From: Thiofaba sp039822285
GTDB taxonomy: Bacteria; Pseudomonadota; Gammaproteobacteria; Halothiobacillales; Halothiobacillaceae
Assembly (NCBI RefSeq): GCF_039822285.1
Contig: NZ_JBAJEY010000006.1
Coordinates: 62,001 to 126,000 of the forward strand
DNA: 64,000 nucleotides
Reading direction: 5' to 3'
Each line of letters begins with the position of its first letter. Positions within the stretch are counted from its first letter, which is position 1. The position numbers were made by a program, and so were the translations under genes. Shown here in pieces: positions 35,959-43,611 of the stretch. The notes beneath the pieces are model-generated. The model saw nothing but the letters and a program-made list of their open reading frames with translations, was not told the DNA's origin and searched no databases.

Positions 35959-36816
35959 TCAGTGTTCCCCGCCGTCCTCTCCCGCAACGATCAGCCGGCC
36001 GCCCAGTTTCGCGATGCGTGCGTGCCGTTCATCGTCCGGCGCCAGCGCCGCGACCTTGGTCAGCGCGTCCGCTCGCCAGGCCTCGCCTGCCATGACCGTC
36101 CAGGCCCTCGGGCAGGCGGAAAAATGCGGGCAAGCCGCGCCGTCGCAGCCGGCAGGCGTGACGATGCAGGATGGGAATCGCCCCTGGTCCTCCAGTGACA
36201 GGCCGACCGCGGAGGTCGCCATCGCCGTGTTGTGGAAGGAACCGAGGGGGCTGATTGCGCCGCTGGCCTCGCGCACCGCGATCGGTACGGGGTCGGGGCC
36301 GAACAGGCGCAGATCGCCGCCGGCGTTGACCACCCCCCGGGTCACGCCGTGCGCCAGCAGGGCGTGCACGGCGGCATCCACGGCAAAGCCCTTGGCGATG
36401 CCGTCGAGGGTGATCACCACCGGGCGTTTGAGCCGCACGCGCAGGCGGGGCAGCAGTTCGAGGGCATCCCAGCCCTCTTCGTCCAGCGTGGGGAAGCCGT
36501 GGTCGGGAAGCCTCCCCGTGCGCACCAGCCGTCCGCCGACGCTGAAGTCGAACAGCCCCTGGCTATCACGCGCCACGTGGCGAGCAAGACAGAGGACGCG
36601 GAAGGTGGAGGGGCTGACCGCCACGGGCCGTTTCCAGGCGTAGAGGTTGATGCGCGAGAGGTCGCTCTCCGCATCGAAGAAGCTCATCTGCCGCTGCACC
36701 GCGTCGATGGCCGAAAAGGCCGCCTCGATGCCCGTCTCGGCAAGGCGGGCGGGCGCGCGCGCTTGGATCTCGACGAAGGTGCCGAGCAGCGGCCGCATGC
36801 GTCGGATGCCCTGCAT
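35959..36816 (-). CDS. apbE: FAD:protein FMN transferase
   Basis: A 285-residue ApbE flavin transferase that attaches FMN to Thr (or Ser) of target proteins from FAD. Family motifs include RPLLGTFVEI at the N-terminus, the magnesium/FAD-binding DGIAKGFAVD and VNAGGDLR, and a late TSAVGLS stretch. The ATG at 36816 follows TGAGGT; an in-frame TTG at 36840 would overlap the upstream gene. It comes 10 bp after the FMN-binding protein, whose SGAT motif is the obvious substrate. No signal peptide or lipobox is seen at this start, so cytosolic or twin-membrane location is unclear. Confidence 0.92.
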   Translation of the reverse strand: MQGIRRMRPLLGTFVEIQARAPARLAETGIEAAFSAIDAVQRQMSFFDAESDLSRINLYAWKRPVAVSPSTFRVLCLARHVARDSQGLFDFSVGGRLVRTGRLPDHGFPTLDEEGWDALELLPRLRVRLKRPVVITLDGIAKGFAVDAAVHALLAHGVTRGVVNAGGDLRLFGPDPVPIAVREASGAISPLGSFHNTAMATSAVGLSLEDQGRFPSCIVTPAGCDGAACPHFSACPRAWTVMAGEAWRADALTKVAALAPDDERHARIAKLGGRLIVAGEDGGEH

Positions 36817-36826
36817 GGGTCTGACC

Positions 36827-37369
36827 TCAGGGGGTTGCAAGAAACAGCTTTTGGATGACCAGCAGGCGCTTCACCCCCAGCATGACATTGCGACAGGAGA
36901 GGGTGGCGCCGCTGATGTTCGGCACGTCCTGATCCAGCTTGAACGGGTCGGCCAGGGTCTTGCCCTCCAGGGTCTTGCGCCAGCTGGCCTCGCGGATCTG
37001 GTCGCCATGCGTCTCCTTGAACACCATCACCTCCACGCCCTTCACCTTGCCTTCTGGCAGGAGCCCCGCAGCATAGGTGATGAACTCGTGCTTGCCGACC
37101 ACGTTGTCGACGATGAACCAACCGATCAACTGGCCGTTTTTCTCCGCGCGCCAGACATCCTGCCGCTCCCAGCGCTGTTTGACGCCGGCCTGGTCGGAGA
37201 TGGCCTCGCGCTGCGGCTCGGAGAGCAGCAGCGGCGTGGCGACGAAGCGGTCGGCCTCGGGAAAGATTGCCTTCTGCGCCTGCTCGGTGGTGAGGTATTC
37301 GATGGCATGGGCCGGCCCGGCCACCATGGCCGCCGCGGGGAGGATGAGGAGGGGGGCGAATTCACGCAT
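36827..37369 (-). CDS. FMN-binding domain protein, exported
   Basis: A 180-residue protein with a signal peptide (about residues 1-22, ending GPAHA). The FMN-binding domain ends with DVPNISGATLS, the classical flavinylation motif in which the Thr receives FMN from ApbE. Related modules are part of Rnf/Nqr complexes and of extracellular electron-transfer systems. It lies between the outer-membrane protein gene (10 bp) and apbE (10 bp) in one tight minus-strand set behind the Fur box, implying an iron-linked role. Confidence 0.88.
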   Translation of the reverse strand: MREFAPLLILPAAAMVAGPAHAIEYLTTEQAQKAIFPEADRFVATPLLLSEPQREAISDQAGVKQRWERQDVWRAEKNGQLIGWFIVDNVVGKHEFITYAAGLLPEGKVKGVEVMVFKETHGDQIREASWRKTLEGKTLADPFKLDQDVPNISGATLSCRNVMLGVKRLLVIQKLFLATP

Positions 37370-37379
37370 GATGGGGCCT

Positions 37380-38270
37380 TCAGAAGTTGTAACCGAGCTT
37401 CAGGCGGACCTCGTATTTCTCGTGGTCGGCCAGGTGGCGCCCGGTGCGGTTGTCGTTGCTCTCGTCGGAGCCCGCGAGCTGGTTGGCATAGGTCAAGGTG
37501 GCCCACCAACGCTTGCCGCCGTAGTGGAGGCTCGGCCCGGCGAAGGCATCCCAGTGGTCGAACTCCCAGGCCCCCCCTGCAGGTTTGAGCATCTCCACAT
37601 CCACCCAGCCCTCGACGCCCGCGAACCAATTGGGCGCGAAGCGGTAGGCCACGCCGCTTCTCAGGCGCGGGGCGATGGCATAGTCCGTCCCCTCGCCGCC
37701 ACGCGGCCGCCAGGACTCGGCTTCGAGCTCCAGGTTGGTGAGCCATTGCAGCTGGCCGTCGAGGTAGGGCTTCTGGAAGATGACCTTGCCCTCCAACTCG
37801 AAGCCTTGGCCTTTCTCACCGGTGATGCTGTCCACGGTGTCGTACGTCACCTCGCCGTACAGGGCGACGCCCAGGTCGTCCTTGTAGGGGGAGAGCAGCA
37901 TGTGCTTCACCTCGGCCGAAACGCCAGAGAACTGGGTCTTGTTCAAGCTGCCGGTGATCTCCGGTGCATCCAGAGGCCCGGCGCAACCCTCTGCGCCGCA
38001 GTCATAGTCGTGGCGGTAACCGTTGAGGTAGACCGAGGCGGAGGTGCGGTCGGTGACACCGTACTCGTATTCCGCCCGCAGGTACTGGGCCGCGTAATTG
38101 CCGCGCCGCTTGTCCCCGTGGTGGGTGATCCACAGATAGCCTTCCGCCGCGCCCTTGGGCAGGGTCTCGGCGCCCATGGTGTAGCCGAGCAGGTTTTCGT
38201 CGGCGAAGGTCAGGGGGGGCAGAAGAACGGTGGCGGAGAGCACGGAAGCGAGGGTGGTGCGGGAAAACAT
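37380..38270 (-). CDS. Outer-membrane beta-barrel protein (DUF6662-like)
   Basis: A 296-residue exported protein. A signal peptide (about residues 1-22, ending TFA) is followed by ENLLGYTMGAETLPKGAAEGYLWITHHG and repeated amphipathic strands with aromatic residues, ending KLGYNF with a C-terminal Phe as in outer-membrane barrels. This resembles the DUF6662 family. The start at 38270 is the first ATG before the signal peptide. The gene is directly downstream of the Fur-like site and divergent from ribE. Confidence 0.75.
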   Translation of the reverse strand: MFSRTTLASVLSATVLLPPLTFADENLLGYTMGAETLPKGAAEGYLWITHHGDKRRGNYAAQYLRAEYEYGVTDRTSASVYLNGYRHDYDCGAEGCAGPLDAPEITGSLNKTQFSGVSAEVKHMLLSPYKDDLGVALYGEVTYDTVDSITGEKGQGFELEGKVIFQKPYLDGQLQWLTNLELEAESWRPRGGEGTDYAIAPRLRSGVAYRFAPNWFAGVEGWVDVEMLKPAGGAWEFDHWDAFAGPSLHYGGKRWWATLTYANQLAGSDESNDNRTGRHLADHEKYEVRLKLGYNF

Positions 38271-38289
38271 GATGTTCAATCCATTTCTG

Positions 38290-38313
38290 TTAATGAGAAC
38301 GATTCGCGATATT
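38290..38313 (-). promoter_or_regulatory. Likely Fur box upstream of the flavin/outer-membrane operon
   Basis: The sequence TTAATGAGAACGATTCGCGA (38290-38309) matches the Fur pattern of alternating AAT/ATT triplets with the AATGAGAA...ATTC core. It lies 20 bp upstream of the outer-membrane protein start, within the divergent region shared with ribE. Confidence 0.6.
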
Positions 38314-38395
38314 AATCATGTTATTTCTGCAGTCAAGCCCCCTGAGGTCATCTCGGGCTAGAATGATGTTTCATTGCTCCAAATAGGGAGGCGGG

Positions 38396-39055
38396 ATGTT
38401 CACGGGCATCATCCAGGCGGTCGGCAGGGTGCAATCCCTGCGCGATGCGGGCGGCGACCGCCGCTTGGTCATTACGGCGGATGCGGGTTTTTTGCACGGC
38501 GTACAGCTTGGCGACAGCATCGCGACGCAGGGCGTGTGTCTGACGGTGGTCGAGCTGACGGCCACCAGCTTCGCCGCGGATGTGTCGGGGGAAACCCTGG
38601 CGCACAGCACCCTCGGCAGCTTGCGAAGCGGGTCCGAGGTCAACCTGGAGAAGGCCCTGACCCTTTCCACCCCGCTCGGCGGTCACTTGGTCAGCGGTCA
38701 TGTCGATGGAGTGGGGGAGGTTGAGGCGCGCTGGGATGATGCCCGCTCAATCCGCTTCCGCCTGCGGGCACCGGATGAACTCGCGCGCTACATCGCAGCC
38801 AAGGGGTCCATCACCGTGGATGGCATCAGTCTGACCGTGAACGCTATCGACGGTGCACGCTTCGAGCTGAACCTGGTGCCGCATACCCTGGCCGTGACGA
38901 CCGCTAAAGCCTGGCAGCCGGGGGTGAAGGTGAACCTGGAGGTGGATGTCATCGCCCGCTACCTCGAACGGCTGCTCCAGGGCGGGAGTGCGGTCAAGGG
39001 GGGCGGCGGGGTGAGTGAGGAACTCTTGCTGCGCTGCGGTTTTGGGCAGCGTTAA
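38396..39055 (+). CDS. ribE: Riboflavin synthase alpha subunit
   Basis: A 219-residue enzyme that converts two lumazines into riboflavin plus a pyrimidine. The two homologous lumazine-binding barrels are seen: MFTGIIQAVGRV with DSIATQGVCLTVVEL, and GSITVDGISLTVNAI in the second half. It is divergent from the Fur-linked outer-membrane operon (125 bp apart) and leads ribBX and ribH. I find no FMN riboswitch fold in the leader. The gene is often called ribC or ribE depending on the naming scheme. Confidence 0.95.
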   Translation: MFTGIIQAVGRVQSLRDAGGDRRLVITADAGFLHGVQLGDSIATQGVCLTVVELTATSFAADVSGETLAHSTLGSLRSGSEVNLEKALTLSTPLGGHLVSGHVDGVGEVEARWDDARSIRFRLRAPDELARYIAAKGSITVDGISLTVNAIDGARFELNLVPHTLAVTTAKAWQPGVKVNLEVDVIARYLERLLQGGSAVKGGGGVSEELLLRCGFGQR

Positions 39056-39130
39056 TACCGGCATCAATGATGGGTGACGGCATGCCCGGCTGTGATAAAG
39101 TTGCCCATCCCTTTCTTTGTCAGCGCATCC

Positions 39131-40237
39131 ATGAACCTCAATAGCACCGAGGAAATCCTTGACGACCTCCGCGCCGGGCGCATGGTCATCATCATGGATG
39201 ACGAGAACCGCGAGAACGAAGGCGACCTGTTGATGGTCGCCGAGAAGGCGCGCCCCGAGGACATCAACTTCATGGCGCGCTACGGCCGCGGGCTGATCTG
39301 CCTGACCCTGACCCAGGAGCGCTGCGAACGCCTGCGCCTGCCGCTGATGGTCAGCCGCACCGGCGAGAACTTCGGCACCAACTTCACCGTCTCCATCGAG
39401 GCCGCCGAGGGGGTGACCACCGGCATCTCCGCCGCCGACCGCGCGCGCACCGTGCAGGCTGCGGTGGCGAAGGATGCGAAGCCGGAGGATCTGGTCCAGC
39501 CCGGCCACATCTTCCCGCTCATGGCCCGTCCGGGCGGCGTGCTGACCCGGGCCGGCCACACCGAGGCGGGCTGCGACCTCGCGCGGCTGGCGGGTTTCGA
39601 GCCGGCGGCAGTGATCGTCGAGATCCTCAACGAGGACGGCACCATGGCGCGCCGCCCGGACCTTGAGAAGTTTGCCGCCGAGCATGGCCTGAAGATCGGT
39701 ACCATCGAGGATTTGATCCGCTATCGTCTCAAGCACGAGCACAGCGTCGAGCGGGTGGCCGAGGCGTCATTCCCGACCCGTTTCGGCGAGTTCCGCCTGT
39801 TCGCCTACCAGGACCGGGTCGATGGCCTCGTCCACCTGGCGCTGGTCAAGGGGCAGCCGCGGGCCGACGAGCCGATCATGGTGAGGGTGCAGGTGCAGAA
39901 CACCTTATGCGACGTGCTGCACGGTGAGACGGGCTGCGGCTGGCCGCTGGACGACGCCCTGCGGCGCATCGCCGAGGCCGGAGCCGGCGTGCTGGTGCTG
40001 TTGCGCCCCACGGAGGAGCCGCGCGAGCTGGTGCGCCGCATCCGCATGCTGGGCCTGGGGGGCCGGGCCGAGGACCGTGCGGGGGAGGGCGCCTCGCACG
40101 AGCAGCGTACCTACGGCATCGGCGCGCAGATCCTCTTGGATCTTGGCGTGCGCAAGATGCGCGTGCTCTCGGCGCCCAAGCGTTTCCACGCCCTTGCAGG
40201 CTTTGGCCTGGAAGCGGTCGACTATGTTTCCGAGTAA
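39131..40237 (+). CDS. ribBX: 3,4-dihydroxy-2-butanone-4-phosphate synthase fused to a degenerate RibA-like domain
   Basis: A 368-residue protein. The N-terminal half (to about residue 205) is an intact DHBP synthase with DDENRENEGD and GHTEAGCDL. The C-terminal half aligns with GTP cyclohydrolase II in general pattern (VRVQVQNTLCDVLHGETG ... RTYGIGAQIL) but lacks the three zinc cysteines of RibA (C..., CDCG). It is therefore likely RibBX rather than a true RibBA, with GTP cyclohydrolase supplied elsewhere. The ATG at 39131 begins the conserved region. ribH starts 10 bp after its stop. Confidence 0.9.
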   Translation: MNLNSTEEILDDLRAGRMVIIMDDENRENEGDLLMVAEKARPEDINFMARYGRGLICLTLTQERCERLRLPLMVSRTGENFGTNFTVSIEAAEGVTTGISAADRARTVQAAVAKDAKPEDLVQPGHIFPLMARPGGVLTRAGHTEAGCDLARLAGFEPAAVIVEILNEDGTMARRPDLEKFAAEHGLKIGTIEDLIRYRLKHEHSVERVAEASFPTRFGEFRLFAYQDRVDGLVHLALVKGQPRADEPIMVRVQVQNTLCDVLHGETGCGWPLDDALRRIAEAGAGVLVLLRPTEEPRELVRRIRMLGLGGRAEDRAGEGASHEQRTYGIGAQILLDLGVRKMRVLSAPKRFHALAGFGLEAVDYVSE

Positions 40238-40247
40238 GAGAACTACG

Positions 40248-40724
40248 ATGAGCACCATTCGCACCATCGAGGGCGGTCTGAACATCGACGGTGGCCGTTT
40301 CGCCATCCTCGTCACCCGCTTCAATGCCTTCATCACCGAGTCCCTGCTGCAGGGGGCGCTGGACGGCCTTAAGCGCCATGGCGTGAAGGACGAGGACATC
40401 CATATCGTGCGCGTGCCGGGTGCCTACGAGCTGCCGCTGGTGGCCCAGAAGCTGGCGGCCGCCGAGCGTTACGACGCCATCATCGCCCTTGGTGCGGTGA
40501 TCCGCGGCTCCACCGCCCATTTCGACTACGTGGCGGGCGAGGCGGCCAAGGGCCTGGCCAGTGTCGGACTGGACTTCGGTCTGCCGGTCATCTTCGGCGT
40601 GCTGACCACCGACACCATCGAGCAGGCGATCGAACGCGCCGGCACCAAGGCCGGCAACAAGGGCTTCGAGGCCGCGATGACCGCGATTGAGATGGTCAAT
40701 CTGCTTGACCAGATCGAGGCCTGA
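40248..40724 (+). CDS. ribH: 6,7-dimethyl-8-ribityllumazine synthase
   Basis: A 158-residue enzyme that forms the lumazine substrate of riboflavin synthase. The phosphate-binding segment (IALGAVIRGSTAHFDYVAGEA) and RVPGAYELPL are diagnostic. Upstream genes ribE and ribBX are in the same orientation, giving a compact rib operon together with ribD further left. The ATG at 40248 is preceded by GTAAGAGAAC. Confidence 0.96.
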   Translation: MSTIRTIEGGLNIDGGRFAILVTRFNAFITESLLQGALDGLKRHGVKDEDIHIVRVPGAYELPLVAQKLAAAERYDAIIALGAVIRGSTAHFDYVAGEAAKGLASVGLDFGLPVIFGVLTTDTIEQAIERAGTKAGNKGFEAAMTAIEMVNLLDQIEA

Positions 40725-40755
40725 GGGGGGGCTGGGCCTTCCGAGGGCTTGAGCC

Positions 40756-40818
40756 GTAGGAGCGGCGCCCCCGCCGCGAACGGGCGTGGGGGCATCGGCC
40801 CGAGGGCGGGCCTCCTAC
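40756..40818 (+). repeat. REP-like unit (family B) between ribH and nusB
   Basis: GTAGGAGCGGCGCCCCCGCC ... CGGCCCGAGGGCGGGCCTCCTAC, the same layout as the 35.7-kb cluster. The remainder of 40725-40925 holds no gene that I can support. Confidence 0.88.
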
Positions 40819-40925
40819 GAAGCAAGGCCAAGCCCCCGGGCCCCTCTTGAGCTGAGGGCTTAGTGCTGCGTTTTCCAGGTTCCGCGCCGCGTCCAAGGCG
40901 CATCCGTTCTTTGTAAGGTTTGATC

Positions 40926-41408
40926 GTGACTGATTCATCCGCATCCTCTCGTCCCCGCGTCCGTCCGGCCCCCCCGGGCATGGCCGCGCGCCGCCGCGCG
41001 CGGCGCAAGGCCGTGCAGGCGCTCTACCAGGCCCAAATCAATCCGACCACCGCCCTCGAGCTTGAGGCACAGTTCATGGAGGAGCCGGACATCCTCAAGG
41101 CCGATCTGGAGCACTTCCGTCGCCTGCTGCAGGGGATTCTTGCGGCGCGGGCGGAACTGGATGCCCTGATCGCACCGCTGGTCAGCCGGCCGCTGGCGGA
41201 GGTCGATCCGATCGAACATGCCATCCTCTGGATCGGGGCCTTCGAGCTGCGCGACTGCCCCGAGCTGCCCTACCGGGTGGTGATCAACGAGGCCATCGAG
41301 CTGGCCAAGATGTTCGGCGCCGAAGGCAGCCATGGTTTCGTGAACGGGGTGCTGGACAAGCTGGTGCCCACGTTGCGCGCCGCCGAGTTCGCCGCGGCCA
41401 AGTTCTGA
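40926..41408 (+). CDS. nusB: Transcription antitermination factor NusB
   Basis: A 160-residue RNA-binding protein that joins NusE/S10 on boxA for rRNA antitermination. The ARRKAVQALYQAQ start of the fold, LDALIAPLVSRPLAEVDPIEHAILWIGAFEL and YRVVINEAIELAKMFG are characteristic. The GTG at 40926 follows TAAGGTTTGATC; the frame is open a little upstream from a TTG. A basic N-terminal extension (about 20 residues) is present. It converges base-to-base with the next gene (TGA then TCA). Confidence 0.94.
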   Translation: MTDSSASSRPRVRPAPPGMAARRRARRKAVQALYQAQINPTTALELEAQFMEEPDILKADLEHFRRLLQGILAARAELDALIAPLVSRPLAEVDPIEHAILWIGAFELRDCPELPYRVVINEAIELAKMFGAEGSHGFVNGVLDKLVPTLRAAEFAAAKF

Positions 41409-42152
41409 TCACGGGCACTCGAGCGTAAGGGGTGTGGGCGGCTTCGGCCGCCCGCCCCATAGGGCGCGGTTGAGGATTTTCAGCGCCAGGACCGGCGGTG
41501 GCATGTCCGCATAGGATCTTGGCAGGGCGAGCATGCAGGCCTTGATGCCATCCTCCCGGCGCACCTCGGTGACCCTGAAGGTGGTTTCCTTCCATGCGTT
41601 GATGCGCATCACCGGCAGGCCGCGCTGCGCCAGGGCGCCAAAGGCGTCCAGCTCGGCGCGCGCGCAGGGCGAGAGCAGGCCTTGGGCCAGGGTGCCCAGC
41701 CCCGGCATGATCTCGCGTGGGTTCACCCGCATCGCGGCGAAGAAGTCCTGCAGTTGCTGCAGGTCGCGCTCTGGGGGGCGATCCCAGATGAAGATCCGGC
41801 TGCAGAGGGTGTCGTTGCCATCGCGGATGATGTATTCGGTGGTGGGGCGGCCGGCAACCTCCGGTCCCGCGCCGGCCTTTTCCAGATTGAAGAACAGGCG
41901 TTCGCCGCCGAAGAACACCCGGGTGGCATCGGTGAGCGTGCGTTCGCCCATGTCGACGAAATACACGCGGGGGGCCGTAAGATCGGCCAGGACATAGGTA
42001 TAGTCGCTCTTCTCGGTCTGGCCGCGCGCCCAGCCACCCTGCAAGGTGATCAGCGAGACCTTGCCATTGCGGTCGACGTATTCCAGCACGGTGAAGGCAA
42101 GGGCGCCCGGCGCGAGGGTGAGCAACAACAGAAGCGCGAGTAATTTCCGCAT
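41409..42152 (-). CDS. Secreted protein of unknown function
   Basis: I do not recognise a family. The 247-residue protein has a signal peptide (about residues 1-19, ending GALA) and a folded region with two Cys residues (TLCSR, SPCARAE, DGIKACM) that may form disulphides, plus a mid segment YIIRDGNDTLCSRIFIWD. Its start codon lies on top of the thiL start region (overlapping ATGs on opposite strands), so its promoter must be inside thiL. It converges with nusB with zero gap. Confidence 0.7.
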   Translation of the reverse strand: MRKLLALLLLLTLAPGALAFTVLEYVDRNGKVSLITLQGGWARGQTEKSDYTYVLADLTAPRVYFVDMGERTLTDATRVFFGGERLFFNLEKAGAGPEVAGRPTTEYIIRDGNDTLCSRIFIWDRPPERDLQQLQDFFAAMRVNPREIMPGLGTLAQGLLSPCARAELDAFGALAQRGLPVMRINAWKETTFRVTEVRREDGIKACMLALPRSYADMPPPVLALKILNRALWGGRPKPPTPLTLECP

Positions 42153-42162
42153 GGCCGGGCGT

Positions 42163-43107
42163 ATGGGTGAGTTCGATCTGATTAAAGCCTATTTCAGTCA
42201 TCCTGCCCACACCGAAGGTCTGATCCTCGGGGTGGGGGACGACTGCGCCCTGCTTAAGCCTTCGCCCGGCATGACGCTTGCGGTGACCACGGACACGATG
42301 GTCAGCGGGGTACACTTCCTGCCCGATGATGATCCCCGTGATCTCGGCTACAAGCTCGCCGCCGTCAACCTCAGCGACCTCGCAGCCATGGGGGCCCGGC
42401 CACGCTGGCTGTTCCTCAACCTCACCCTGCCTGCGGTGGATGAGCGCTGGATCGCGGCCTTCGCTGACGGCCTGTTCGCGCAGGCAAAGCGGCACGGGGC
42501 CGTGCTCGCGGGGGGCGACACGACCCGCGGGCCTCTCGCCTTTGGCCTGACTGCCATGGGGGAGCTGCCTTCGGACCAGGCCTTGCGCCGGTCCGGGGCG
42601 CGGCCGGGCGATTGGATCTGCGTCAGCGGGGTCCCCGGCGAGGCCGCCGCCGGCCTGGCACACCGCCTCGGTGAGCACCTCCTGTCGGAGGGGCCGGCCG
42701 CACAGGCCCTCGCCCGCCTGCATCGCCCCGAGCCGCGCGTGGCGCTCGGGCTTGCCCTGCGCGGGGTGGCGACGAGCGCCATCGACATCTCCGACGGCCT
42801 GGCGCAGGATCTGGGCCATATCCTCGCCGCAAGCAAGGTGGGGGCAACCGTGGAGCTTGCCCGGCTGCCGTCCTCGCCGGTGCTCGAGGCCCTGCCCAAG
42901 GATAGGTCCTGGCGCCATCAGCTCGCCGGTGGGGACGACTATGAGCTGCTGTTCACCCTCCCGCCAGACGAGGCCGGTCGCCTGCCTGATCTGCCCGCCC
43001 CGGTCACGGTGATCGGCCGTATTGACCCCGATCCGGGCCTGCGCCTGCTCGCCCCGGACGGTTCTTTGTTTCCGCTTGCACACCAGGGGCATGACCACTT
43101 TGCCTGA
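42163..43107 (+). CDS. thiL: Thiamine-monophosphate kinase
   Basis: A 314-residue enzyme that phosphorylates ThMP to the cofactor ThDP. The PurM-like fold starts with EFDLIKAYF and GVGDDCALL (magnesium/ATP site). GGDTTRGP and the late SAIDISDGLAQDLGHI segment are conserved. I chose the ATG at 42163; an alternative ATG at 42151 adds four residues and overlaps the divergent gene. pgpA overlaps its end by 17 bp. nusB-thiL-pgpA order is common, but here the secreted unknown intervenes. Confidence 0.95.
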   Translation: MGEFDLIKAYFSHPAHTEGLILGVGDDCALLKPSPGMTLAVTTDTMVSGVHFLPDDDPRDLGYKLAAVNLSDLAAMGARPRWLFLNLTLPAVDERWIAAFADGLFAQAKRHGAVLAGGDTTRGPLAFGLTAMGELPSDQALRRSGARPGDWICVSGVPGEAAAGLAHRLGEHLLSEGPAAQALARLHRPEPRVALGLALRGVATSAIDISDGLAQDLGHILAASKVGATVELARLPSSPVLEALPKDRSWRHQLAGGDDYELLFTLPPDEAGRLPDLPAPVTVIGRIDPDPGLRLLAPDGSLFPLAHQGHDHFA

Positions 43108-43576
43108 GATCCACGCCCGCCACGTCCTGCGCGATCCGGTGCTGCTGCTGGCCCACGGTCTTGGCAGCGGGCTCGTGCCCAAGGCGCCCGGCACCTTCGG
43201 CACCCTCGCGGCCCTGCTGCCCTGGTTGGTGCTGGCTAAGCTCGCCCTGCCGCTCTACCTTGGTGTCGTGCTGCTCGCCGCCCTCGCCGGCATCTGGTTG
43301 TGTGGGGAGGCCGCGCGGAAGATGGGCCGCGATGATCCCGGCAGCATCGTGTGGGATGAATGGGTGGGGCTGTGGGTCGCGCTGGCAGGCCTGCCGCTTG
43401 AGTGGCCCTGGGTCCTTGCCGGCTTCGTGCTGTTCCGTTTGTTCGACATCCTCAAGCCAGGGCCGGTCGGCTGGCTGGATCGCCGCTTCCACGGCGGACT
43501 TGGCATCATGCTGGACGACCTTGCCGCGGGGCTCATGGCCGCCGCCTGCCTGCAGATCGCCATGGCCCTGCTATAA
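43091..43576 (+). CDS. pgpA: Phosphatidylglycerophosphatase A
   Basis: A 161-residue inner-membrane enzyme that dephosphorylates phosphatidylglycerol-phosphate. Family motifs DDPGSIVWDEWVG and FRLFDILKPGPVGWLDRRFHGG are intact, with hydrophobic segments at about 50-75, 95-115 and at the C-terminus. The start overlaps thiL. The glycosyltransferase gene begins 35 bp after its stop, so phospholipid and envelope genes are adjacent. Confidence 0.94.
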   Translation: MTTLPEIHARHVLRDPVLLLAHGLGSGLVPKAPGTFGTLAALLPWLVLAKLALPLYLGVVLLAALAGIWLCGEAARKMGRDDPGSIVWDEWVGLWVALAGLPLEWPWVLAGFVLFRLFDILKPGPVGWLDRRFHGGLGIMLDDLAAGLMAAACLQIAMALL

Positions 43577-43611
43577 CAGGACTGTCATGTTCATCCCACA
43601 TGGTGTGTGCC

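Noticed and set aside
38271..38395. FMN riboswitch upstream of ribE
   Set aside because: The leader is short and I see none of the conserved RFN helices; a Fur-like site is the only evident signal.
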